DNA of 64,000 nt from Alistipes sp. (GTDB lineage Bacteria > Bacteroidota > Bacteroidia > Bacteroidales > Rikenellaceae): NCBI GenBank assembly GCA_017938765.1, contig JAGBAX010000007.1, positions 1-64,000 of the forward strand, in the 5' to 3' direction. Both the position numbers and the translations under genes were made by a program. The notes under the pieces are model-generated. The model was not told the DNA's origin, searched no databases, and was given only the letters and a program-made list of their open reading frames with translations. Below, one piece after another: positions 1 through 6,665 of the stretch (its first letter is position 1; every line of letters starts with the position of its first letter).

Positions 1-1
1 C

Positions 2-1393
2 GAGCTGACCTTTACGCCGATGATGAGCTTCACCCGCGCAAAGAACAACGCACAGCCCTTTGAGGGCAATAGCAAGAATCGCTTTGCTGTTGGTAACTTC
101 GGCGTTGTGGTAAAGCTAAGGGAGAGTTCTACAGGCGTTACGGCTATAAATATGGGTCTGTCGTACAACCGACTTGCCGACTACAACTACAAGTACTCCT
201 TCACTGCGCCAACCTACGGTGATATGTCTATTGCAAGCGTCTATGCCGACCAACTCGCTTCGGCAGGCATTTCAGCGGCACAGCTTAAGCAGAACTACGA
301 CAATTTTGGCAACTTCCGCTGGTCCTACTACGACCCTACATACTGGGGTGCAATTTTGGCGTACAAGACTGGCCTTATAAATGAAGGTAACGATGGGAGG
401 TGGAGCGTAGATATGCTCCCGTTGAGTCGTGTTACAACTTGTGCTGCAACAGTGGAGAGCAAAGGGCGCGCAGATGAGTGGGTGTGGTCGTTGGGCATCA
501 ACTTCAATAGCAAGTTCTACCTCGGTATGAGCCTCGGTGCATCTACTATCAGTCAGGAGAAGCATATCTACTATGGCGAGGATTATACTGCTTCGCCTAT
601 GCTTGAGCAGAACTACCGTATGGAGTACTTCAACTATGACCAGATAACACAGATGAAGGGTACGGGCATCAACTTCAAAATTGGTGCAATCTATCGCCCA
701 ATAGAGAGCTTAAGAGTAGGCGTTGCCTTCCATACTCCGACATACTATAATGTGACCTATAAGTATCAGGGCGGTATGACATCACAGGTTAAGGCAATCA
801 ACAATGTAGACGGATATACTGTTAATAGTCAGGGATATATTGACCCGCCATTCTCTGAGCAGACAGAGCTGCTTATAGACGATGGCGACTATAGCTGGCG
901 CTTTACTACCCCTACACGACTTATGGTAGGTGCGTCGTATACCGTTGCAAAGCAGCTTATCCTTTCGGTAGACTACGAGCGCGACTGGTACAACACTATG
1001 AGGATGAAAAATTCGCCTTATGGCCCACTCTATAAGGGATTTATTAAGGATGAGTTTAAGGGTTCAAATACCGTCCGTGCAGGTGCTGAGTGGAGATTTA
1101 TCCCGCAGATGGCTATCCGCTTGGGCTATGGCCTTTGGAGTGGTGCGCTGGATGATAATGACGAGGTTTACTCTTCGCCGGTTATCTACCGCACAGAGTA
1201 TATGAGTACTGGTCTGGGTATCGCTCTGTCAAAACACTTTACCATTGATTTGGCATATATGTACAGCAAGAACGACCTTACAACATATAAGACATTCTAT
1301 GGCTATAATGCGAATGTAGATATCGCATCGCCAACCTTCCGCACCTCCATCTCTCGCCACAACGCGATGATGACCCTCACAGTTAAATTCTAA
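2..1393 (+). CDS. OmpP1/FadL-family outer membrane transporter (5' partial)
   Basis: This is the C-terminal part of a long-chain-hydrocarbon or fatty-acid type outer membrane porin. The frame is open back to the first bases of the window, so the true start lies upstream; the methionines near position 20 are internal. Visible features are alternating amphipathic strands rich in Tyr and Gly, segments such as INFKIGAIYRP and VGASYTV typical of FadL/TodX barrels, and a C-terminal strand ending in Phe (TLTVKF), the usual outer-membrane insertion signal. The protein is expected in the outer membrane carrying hydrophobic substrates inward; the actual substrate cannot be read from sequence. A long perfect hairpin (1460-1506) follows the gene. 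Confidence 0.85.
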   Translation, partial: ELTFTPMMSFTRAKNNAQPFEGNSKNRFAVGNFGVVVKLRESSTGVTAINMGLSYNRLADYNYKYSFTAPTYGDMSIASVYADQLASAGISAAQLKQNYDNFGNFRWSYYDPTYWGAILAYKTGLINEGNDGRWSVDMLPLSRVTTCAATVESKGRADEWVWSLGINFNSKFYLGMSLGASTISQEKHIYYGEDYTASPMLEQNYRMEYFNYDQITQMKGTGINFKIGAIYRPIESLRVGVAFHTPTYYNVTYKYQGGMTSQVKAINNVDGYTVNSQGYIDPPFSEQTELLIDDGDYSWRFTTPTRLMVGASYTVAKQLILSVDYERDWYNTMRMKNSPYGPLYKGFIKDEFKGSNTVRAGAEWRFIPQMAIRLGYGLWSGALDDNDEVYSSPVIYRTEYMSTGLGIALSKHFTIDLAYMYSKNDLTTYKTFYGYNANVDIASPTFRTSISRHNAMMTLTVKF

Positions 1394-1459
1394 GAGAGGG
1401 GGGGAGATACAAAAATAGGCTGAAACGGGCATCTTTCAACAAAGCCTTGTGAATAAACA

Positions 1460-1506
1460 AAGGTAGCGTATGAGTGAACTATACTGTTCACTACATACGC
1501 TACCTT
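1460..1506. terminator. Long stem-loop between convergent genes
   Basis: AAGGTAGCGTATG (1460-1472) pairs with CATACGCTACCTT (1494-1506), and GTGAAC (1474-1479) pairs with GTTCAC (1486-1491), leaving a 6-nt loop. About 19 base pairs form with one small internal loop. It sits between the plus-strand porin gene and the minus-strand 78-aa gene, where a bidirectional terminator would be expected. Neither side has a clean U-run, so it may instead act as an mRNA 3'-end stabiliser. Confidence 0.6.
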
Positions 1507-1528
1507 AGTTATAAATATGGACTGATAG

Positions 1529-1765
1529 CTATTCTACTAAAATCCATTTATTGCCAATACCGTCTATTTTCTCAGTACTGCCACTTATAGCTTCTTGTAT
1601 AGTGTACTCATCGCCTTTTTCTGTGACAATTTTGTATGCAGACTCTATTTTATATTCATTAGCACTTATATCTATTCTATACCTAAGCTCTTTTAATTCG
1701 GCAAAACAACCATCCTTTTCGTTGTATAATTTACATATAGTTTGCCATTCATTGAGATTTTTCAT
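1529..1765 (-). CDS. Hypothetical 78-aa protein
   Basis: A small soluble protein without signal peptide, rich in Lys/Glu, with a predicted beta-rich C-terminal half (EKGDEYTIQEAI ... GNKWILVE). I do not recognise a family. It starts 28 nt after the end of the fimbrillin-like/LRR lipoprotein gene on the same strand, with no terminator between, so it is probably the last gene of that transcript. Base composition is AT-rich like the 3' half of its neighbour. The opposite-strand frame over the same bases is hydrophobic and low-complexity and is judged a shadow. Confidence 0.55.
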   Translation of the reverse strand: MKNLNEWQTICKLYNEKDGCFAELKELRYRIDISANEYKIESAYKIVTEKGDEYTIQEAISGSTEKIDGIGNKWILVE

Positions 1766-1793
1766 AATATTATTTTTAGATCAATAACTAATT

Positions 1794-3299
1794 TTATTCG
1801 TAGAAATCGCATCCTTCAATTTTTTCTGCATGAGTTGACCAACCTTTTGTTAATTTATACAATTTTACGCACAAATCATTATCAGTATTAGGTACATATA
1901 TGTGTTTGAGATTAGGAGCAACTAAACCTCCTAATTGTGGAGGGACTATACTTTTACAATATAGAGTGTTCAAGCTTGTACAATCGCTACAAAAAGAGCT
2001 TCCAATTGATGTCACATTCTCAGGTATTAAGATTGTTTTAATTTCTCTAGAAGAGGTCAAAAATTCATTACCTATTGAAATTAACGATTCAGGTAGCACA
2101 ATTTCCGAAAGGTGATATGCGTATCTAATCGCATTGTTACCGATTGTTTTTACACTATTAGGTATATGTATATTTTCCAGATTTGTGCATGTGTCAAAAG
2201 CGTTAGATCCAATAGACTCAACACTATTAGGAAGACTAATAGAAACAATGGAACTCCTCTCATAAAATGCATATGCTCCAACCTGCGTAACATCACTATC
2301 AAAAGTAATCACACCTCTGCCAGTTTCCGAATCCCAGGTATTTGATTCTATATTTGCACCAAAAATATCAACTCCTGTTTTGTAGGGCGTAACTTTTTCT
2401 GTTGCCGTATACCAAATCTCATTGTTGGGTTGCGGTTTGATTCCCTCAACTTTCAAGGCTGCCATCGGCTGAATAGCATTGCGCTCAATGACGACCTCTT
2501 TGTCGGTTGATTGGGTGAAGATGGCATTGAAACTATCGGTGACGGTAATGGTGATACCCTCTGTAAAAGTCACCTCGGGAATAACCACCCAAAACTCAGT
2601 GGCTGTTTCGGCTGTCTTTCCGAGTGAAATACCTTCGCCACAATCGAGTGTAACAGATGTAGTGGCATCGTCTGCCATTGTTACAACCGGTGCTTCGCCA
2701 AAGGCTATTGTAGCTGTGGCATTGCCTGCAATCTTCTCGTTGTTATTACCCTTTACCTCAATGCTTTTTACGACACCGCCCTCTGGAGCATAAAGTTTCA
2801 GTTTGAGGTAGCCACACGCATTTTTGAAGGCAAGGAAGGTATCCTCCAAGTTTTCGGTAACGGCAATCATCGTGTTTGCACCCTTACCAAATGAATTTTC
2901 TGCATAATTTTGTACAGCAGGGAGTGTTAGTGAAATCTCGCCTTCATCGGTTATGGTTGCCATTTCGTTGTAAGGATAAACAGCGTAGATACGGTCAAAA
3001 GCGTTGCCAGTGCCGAGTTCTTCACTTGGGACAAGCGAGAATGTTCCACAGTTTGCTCCTGTCTTGCCATTGAATTTGTATTGGCGATTAAGCGTATTAC
3101 CATAAAACGCTGTCAATCGGTCATCCTCATGCCAACGAAGATACTTGTTGTTTTCTACATAGGTGCGAGTATCCTCTGCAAAACCAGCCTGTAAATCAGC
3201 AGTAGCAGGGGTAACAGGCGCGTTATACTGCTCCTCAAAAGACGAACATGCACAAAATAACATTGATAGCAATGCCATTAAAAAAGATAACTTTTTCAT
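1794..3299 (-). CDS. Surface lipoprotein: fimbrillin-like N-terminus plus BspA-type leucine-rich repeats
   Basis: A 501-aa lipoprotein. Residues 1-18 are a lipoprotein signal ending in the lipobox FCAC. Residues about 30-290 resemble the N-terminal beta-sandwich of Bacteroidales fimbrillin-type lipoproteins (RTYVENNKYLRWHEDDRLTA, then an IYAVYPYN segment). Residues about 325-470 are four or five BspA/LRR_5 repeats with the pattern SIxLPxSVxSIGxxAFxxC (SISLPNSVESIGSNAF, NIHIPNSVKTIGNNAI, EIVLPESLISIGNEF, TILIPENVTSIGSSF). BspA-type repeats bind host or bacterial surface ligands in characterised proteins; here a surface adhesin or binding role is inferred. It lies 19 nt downstream of a small peptide gene and a structured leader. 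The repeat part is more AT-rich than the window average. Confidence 0.8.
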   Translation of the reverse strand: MKKLSFLMALLSMLFCACSSFEEQYNAPVTPATADLQAGFAEDTRTYVENNKYLRWHEDDRLTAFYGNTLNRQYKFNGKTGANCGTFSLVPSEELGTGNAFDRIYAVYPYNEMATITDEGEISLTLPAVQNYAENSFGKGANTMIAVTENLEDTFLAFKNACGYLKLKLYAPEGGVVKSIEVKGNNNEKIAGNATATIAFGEAPVVTMADDATTSVTLDCGEGISLGKTAETATEFWVVIPEVTFTEGITITVTDSFNAIFTQSTDKEVVIERNAIQPMAALKVEGIKPQPNNEIWYTATEKVTPYKTGVDIFGANIESNTWDSETGRGVITFDSDVTQVGAYAFYERSSIVSISLPNSVESIGSNAFDTCTNLENIHIPNSVKTIGNNAIRYAYHLSEIVLPESLISIGNEFLTSSREIKTILIPENVTSIGSSFCSDCTSLNTLYCKSIVPPQLGGLVAPNLKHIYVPNTDNDLCVKLYKLTKGWSTHAEKIEGCDFYE

Positions 3300-3318
3300 A
3301 TTTACATAGTTTTAGAAT

Positions 3319-3453
3319 TTACCACTCTTGTTCAGGTTTTTCTGGATTGATAGACTCCATGTTAGAGAGCGAGAAGCCCTGCTCTACACAAATCTCATTT
3401 ACCTCAACTTCAGGGGTGAGGTAATCCCTCTGTTCTGAATTTTTCATACGCAT
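3319..3453 (-). CDS. Short peptide upstream of lipoprotein (peptide A)
   Basis: A 44-codon frame from ATG at 3453 (or 42 aa from the second ATG at 3447), ending at TAA 3321-3319. The peptide contains YLTPEVEVNEICVEQGFSLS, matching the motif seen in three other short genes here: Tyr-x-x-Pro-x-[Val/Ile], then Glu-x-Gly-[Phe/Tyr]-[Ser/Ala]-x-Ser. It ends in an acidic and Trp-containing tail (PEQEW). There is no signal peptide. It is placed 19 nt before the lipoprotein start and after leader A. The function is unknown; peptides of this general look are common in Bacteroidales genomes and usually left as hypothetical. Confidence 0.7.
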   Translation of the reverse strand: MRMKNSEQRDYLTPEVEVNEICVEQGFSLSNMESINPEKPEQEW

Positions 3454-3480
3454 TTTTGCTGCCTACCAACTCCGAATAAG

Positions 3481-3722
3481 GCGATAAGTATAAACAAAGA
3501 AAGTGTGGAGTTGATTCCCGTTTATCTACAAAGAGGTTCTGACAAAACCCAAGCAAAAATAAACGCTACAATGCCCCACACTTGGATAGTATGGGGATAG
3601 ATACGCAAAATGCGTACAGCCACATAGCTATACAAGAAATGAGTGCTGTTCGTTCATCCTTTTGCTTTTTGAAACTGTCAGATTTCTTTGTAAGGACTGC
3701 GAAAACACTTTCAATATGTCTG
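3481..3722 (-). ncRNA. Structured 5' leader A of the peptide/lipoprotein operon
   Basis: The transcribed strand is minus. Nested inverted repeats close a roughly 165-nt domain: 3527-3534 (TACAAAGA) with 3685-3692 (TCTTTGTA), 3538-3544 (TCTGACA) with 3676-3682 (TGTCAGA), and 3551-3558 (AAGCAAAA) with 3660-3667 (TTTTGCTT). Inside are further hairpins at 3574-3578/3592-3596 (CCCCA/TGGGG) and 3602-3607/3611-3616 (TACGCA/TGCGTA). The flanks are conserved with leader B at 19665-19790, including TTTATCT on one side and GCGAAAACACTT ... ATATGTCTGC on the other. The outer stem differs in sequence from leader B but pairs in both. It is interpreted as a cis-regulatory RNA; a DNA-level inverted repeat is the alternative. 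Confidence 0.6.
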
Positions 3723-3744
3723 CTACTTTATCCAAATAGCACTA

Positions 3745-3775
3745 CAAATTTAAAAATAATTTCCGAAACGAGCAA
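3745..3775 (-). promoter_or_regulatory. Bacteroidota-type promoter of leader A operon
   Basis: Read on the minus strand, TTG (3775-3773) is followed after 20 nt by TAAATTTG (3752-3745), matching the Bacteroidota sigma-70 -33/-7 pattern TTG-N19-21-TAnnTTTG. The start of transcription would be near 3738, giving an untranslated leader of about 285 nt before peptide A. Confidence 0.6.
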
Positions 3776-3803
3776 CACTCTTCGGGGGACATTGTTCGGT
3801 GAG

Positions 3804-3845
3804 AATAAAAAAATTGCCTTTCGTTTTCAAGCGAAAGGCATTTTT
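3804..3845 (-). terminator. Intrinsic terminator of proS
   Basis: GCCTTTCG (3816-3823) pairs with CGAAAGGC (3832-3839). On the minus strand the stem is followed by a run of seven T residues. It lies 37 nt past the proS stop and separates proS from leader A. Confidence 0.85.
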
Positions 3846-3875
3846 ACGGAGTTGTATTTATTTACATTACAGCTA

Positions 3876-5360
3876 TTAGTAGCTCTTTGCGAACAGTACG
3901 CGGCAGTGGGATGGCTTGCCGGTAAAGATACATTTGCCCTCCTCTGGCTCGGCGTCAATAGGAATACAGCGGATAGTAGCCTTTGTTGCATCCTTTATAG
4001 CCTGCTCGGTCTCTGGTGTGCCATCCCAGTGTGCTGAGATAAAGCCTCCCTTGTTGTTGAGAACCTCTACGAACTCATCCCAAGTATCAACCTTAGTAAT
4101 CATAGAGTCGCGGAAGGTAAGAGCCTTGGTATAGATGTTAGCCTGAATCTCGTCAAGCAGGGCTGCAATGCGCTCTACGATACCCTCCTGAGATATGGTC
4201 TCCTTGGTAAGTGTATCGCGGCGAGCAAGCTCAATAGTGCCATTCTGAAGGTCGCGCTGACCCAGTGCAAGGCGTACCGGCACACCCTTGAGCTCATACT
4301 CGGCAAACTTAAAGCCTGGGCGGAGGTTGTCGCGGTCGTCAACCTTAACGCGGATGCCGAGAGCAGTAAGGCCGTCAGCAATCTCGTTCATCTTTGCGCG
4401 TGCTGCAGCAAGCTGCTCCTCGCCCTTGTAGATAGGCACGATAACAACCTGAATAGGCGCGAGCTTTGGAGGGAGCACAAGACCGTTATTGTCTGAGTGA
4501 GCCATAATCAGCGCACCCATCAGTCGTGTAGAGACGCCCCAAGAGGTTGCCCATACATGCTCCAGCTTACCCTCGCGGTTTGCAAACTTAACATCAAAGG
4601 CCTTTGCAAAGTTCTGACCTAAGAAGTGTGATGTACCGCTCTGCAGAGCCTTTCCGTCCTGCATAAGGGCCTCAATAGTAAGGGTATCCTCTGCACCAGC
4701 AAAGCGCTCATTTGGAGACTTGTGGCCTACGATAACTGGCAGACACATCCACTCCTGTGCGAACTTCTGGTATACATAAATCATCTTTGTAGCCTCTGCA
4801 ATAGCCTCCTCGCGAGTCTCGTGGGCAGTGTGGCCCTCCTGCCAGAGGAACTCGGCTGTACGCAGGAAGAGTCGTGTACGCATCTCCCAACGAACAACAT
4901 TTGCCCACTGGTTGCAGAGAATCGGTAGGTCGCGGTATGATGTAATCCAGTTCTTGTAGGTGTTCCAGATGATAGTCTCTGATGTAGGGCGCACGATAAG
5001 CTCCTCCTCAAGGCGAGCCTCTGGGTCTACAACAACGCCCTTACCTGCTGGGTCGTTCTTCAGACGGTAGTGTGTCACTACAGCGCACTCCTTAGCAAAG
5101 CCCTCAACATGGCTCGCCTCGCGAGAGAAGAAAGACTTTGGAATAAAGAGTGGGAAGTAGGCATTCTGCACACCTGTCTGCTTGAACATATCGTCCAGCA
5201 CGCGCTGCATTCGCTCCCAAATTGCATAACCGTATGGCTTGATAACCATACAACCGCGAACAGCTGAATTCTCAGCCAATCCAGCCTTGACAACCAAATC
5301 GTTATACCACTGTGAGTAGTTCTCCTCCGACTTGGTCAAATCCTTTAATTCTACTGCCAT
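3876..5360 (-). CDS. proS: Prolyl-tRNA synthetase (eukaryote/archaea-like type)
   Basis: Charges tRNA-Pro with proline in the cytosol. The 494-aa protein starts at the ATG giving [18 protein letters not shown]; a further in-frame ATG at 5429 would add 23 residues but overlaps the promoter and is rejected. Class II features are visible: the RPTSETIIW motif, [34 protein letters not shown] (motif 2 and the LWQEGHTAH signature), and a C-terminal extension ending in Tyr, the hallmark of the shorter type-3 ProRS without an editing insertion. The anticodon-binding domain covers roughly residues 280-400. The gene is a single transcription unit with its own promoter and terminator. Confidence 0.95.
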   Translation of the reverse strand: MAVELKDLTKSEENYSQWYNDLVVKAGLAENSAVRGCMVIKPYGYAIWERMQRVLDDMFKQTGVQNAYFPLFIPKSFFSREASHVEGFAKECAVVTHYRLKNDPAGKGVVVDPEARLEEELIVRPTSETIIWNTYKNWITSYRDLPILCNQWANVVRWEMRTRLFLRTAEFLWQEGHTAHETREEAIAEATKMIYVYQKFAQEWMCLPVIVGHKSPNERFAGAEDTLTIEALMQDGKALQSGTSHFLGQNFAKAFDVKFANREGKLEHVWATSWGVSTRLMGALIMAHSDNNGLVLPPKLAPIQVVIVPIYKGEEQLAAARAKMNEIADGLTALGIRVKVDDRDNLRPGFKFAEYELKGVPVRLALGQRDLQNGTIELARRDTLTKETISQEGIVERIAALLDEIQANIYTKALTFRDSMITKVDTWDEFVEVLNNKGGFISAHWDGTPETEQAIKDATKATIRCIPIDAEPEEGKCIFTGKPSHCRVLFAKSY

Positions 5361-5389
5361 ATATTTTGTTTGTTTTAGTTTCCAAACGA

Positions 5390-5397
5390 CAAAGATA
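5390..5397 (-). promoter_or_regulatory. -7 element of the proS promoter
   Basis: TATCTTTG on the minus strand, about 30 nt upstream of the proS start, matches TAnnTTTG. The -33 element is not clear at ideal spacing. The 5361-5530 gap between proS and the next gene is AT-rich and holds this promoter; I see no clear promoter for the plus-strand gene in it. Confidence 0.5.
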
Positions 5398-5530
5398 CAA
5401 CAAATTTGTATACAATGTATAAAAACCAAAATTTTAGTTGTTTAATATAACTAAATATTTTGAAGGGACATTTTTTTTTAATAAATTTACAACGATAAAG
5501 TCTTTTTGTAAATTAAAATGTAGATAGATT

Positions 5531-6658
5531 ATGAGAAATGTAACATCAATAGCATCCTCTAATTATTTTTATTATTATGGAACAGATAGAGGGGAAATTT
5601 ATTTTCGCACACCAAAACAGCCTCATTGGGCGAGGCTTTATGCTAGTCCAAGTAAAAGACCCATATATGCTATTAAAACTGATGTGAAGAGTGTGCATGC
5701 ATTATCGTTTGTAGAGTATGAGTTGAACGAATATGGAGAGCCTGAGTATTCCGAGGCTTTTCATTTGCGACAGGAAAATGACAGCATTGTGGTGGATAAA
5801 ATAGATGAATGGGTCGCTCAACTATTGACCCCATATATCTACATTCAAGGGGAGGCTTTGGGGGTTTATCTGCCAGATACTAAACAAAAAGGTCTTGTAT
5901 ATTCTTTAGAGTGGTTTGATTCGACTCAGGTCCTTGATGTGTATGGGATGAATTACCTTGCAATCAATAGGGAAATGGCAGATTCTACTATTTATACCAT
6001 TACTCTTCCTAGTAAGGAACCAAATACGTTTGCAATGGATGGTCCAATATTTACCAGACTCAGAGCGAATGGAACTCCAGAAGTTGACTTAGGTGATTTA
6101 GATAGTTTGGAGGAAGAATCTCTCTCTGAAGTAGGTAAATTAAACGCCTTATTACCACAACAATTAGTGCTAACACCTCATCATGAAAGGACCTATGTTG
6201 AGTTTGTGACACTTTTCTCAGATGGCAAGAATCTTTGTGTAGGTTCTGCTGGAAGAGATGGCTATGTTTGCATATCAGATTTTCATAGTCATCAACAAGT
6301 ATTCAAAAGCGATTATTTAGAATCATTACCTAGATGTGCTGTTAGCCAAAATGGTATCCTTTATTTTGGTGGAGATGATGGAATTGTCGGTGTTGTAAAA
6401 AAGGATTCGCAAAAAGAATGGATTTCAAATACGGAGTTTATAGGGGAAGAGTCTATAACGATGATTAGGTACTCTTACGAGCAGGGGGTATTAGCTTTAC
6501 ATAATGATGATGAGTATATAATAATTGTAGATGCAAATACTTTTGAGGTTATAAATAGTCAGCAGATGGATGATGAGGTAAAAGATATGGTATTTACATC
6601 TGATGGGATTCTGCATGTATTAACCTATGGCAACGAACTATTCGAAATAATTATTTAA
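5531..6658 (+). CDS. Beta-propeller (WD40/PQQ-like) protein of the DUF4062 island
   Basis: A 375-aa protein without signal peptide or membrane segment. The C-terminal half has repeated short beta blades of propeller type: LFSDGKNLCVGSAGRDGYV, AVSQNGILYFGGDDGIVGVV, SYEQGVLALHNDDEYIIIVD, FTSDGILHVLTYGNELFEI. The N-terminal half (FYYYGTDRGEIYFR) looks like more blades. I do not recognise a named family. The next gene starts 7 nt after its stop, so the two are translationally linked, and both share AT-rich composition unlike flanking proS and the 9307 gene. A sensor or scaffold partner for the DUF4062 protein is an inference from pairing only. Confidence 0.7.
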   Translation: MRNVTSIASSNYFYYYGTDRGEIYFRTPKQPHWARLYASPSKRPIYAIKTDVKSVHALSFVEYELNEYGEPEYSEAFHLRQENDSIVVDKIDEWVAQLLTPYIYIQGEALGVYLPDTKQKGLVYSLEWFDSTQVLDVYGMNYLAINREMADSTIYTITLPSKEPNTFAMDGPIFTRLRANGTPEVDLGDLDSLEEESLSEVGKLNALLPQQLVLTPHHERTYVEFVTLFSDGKNLCVGSAGRDGYVCISDFHSHQQVFKSDYLESLPRCAVSQNGILYFGGDDGIVGVVKKDSQKEWISNTEFIGEESITMIRYSYEQGVLALHNDDEYIIIVDANTFEVINSQQMDDEVKDMVFTSDGILHVLTYGNELFEIII

Positions 6659-6665
6659 TATCAAT

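Noticed and set aside
1551..1787. Hydrophobic plus-strand 78-codon frame opposite the 78-aa gene
   Set aside because: The minus-strand gene fits the operon position; the plus frame has low complexity and no promoter.
3481..3722. Invertible promoter flanked by inverted repeats
   Set aside because: The same arms in leader B enclose only 13 nt and no promoter, and the promoter lies outside the arms in both leaders.
3582..4037. Plus-strand frame of about 150 codons over leader A and the end of proS
   Set aside because: It runs across the leader hairpins, the proS terminator and the antisense of proS; no homology-like pattern or promoter; treated as a shadow.
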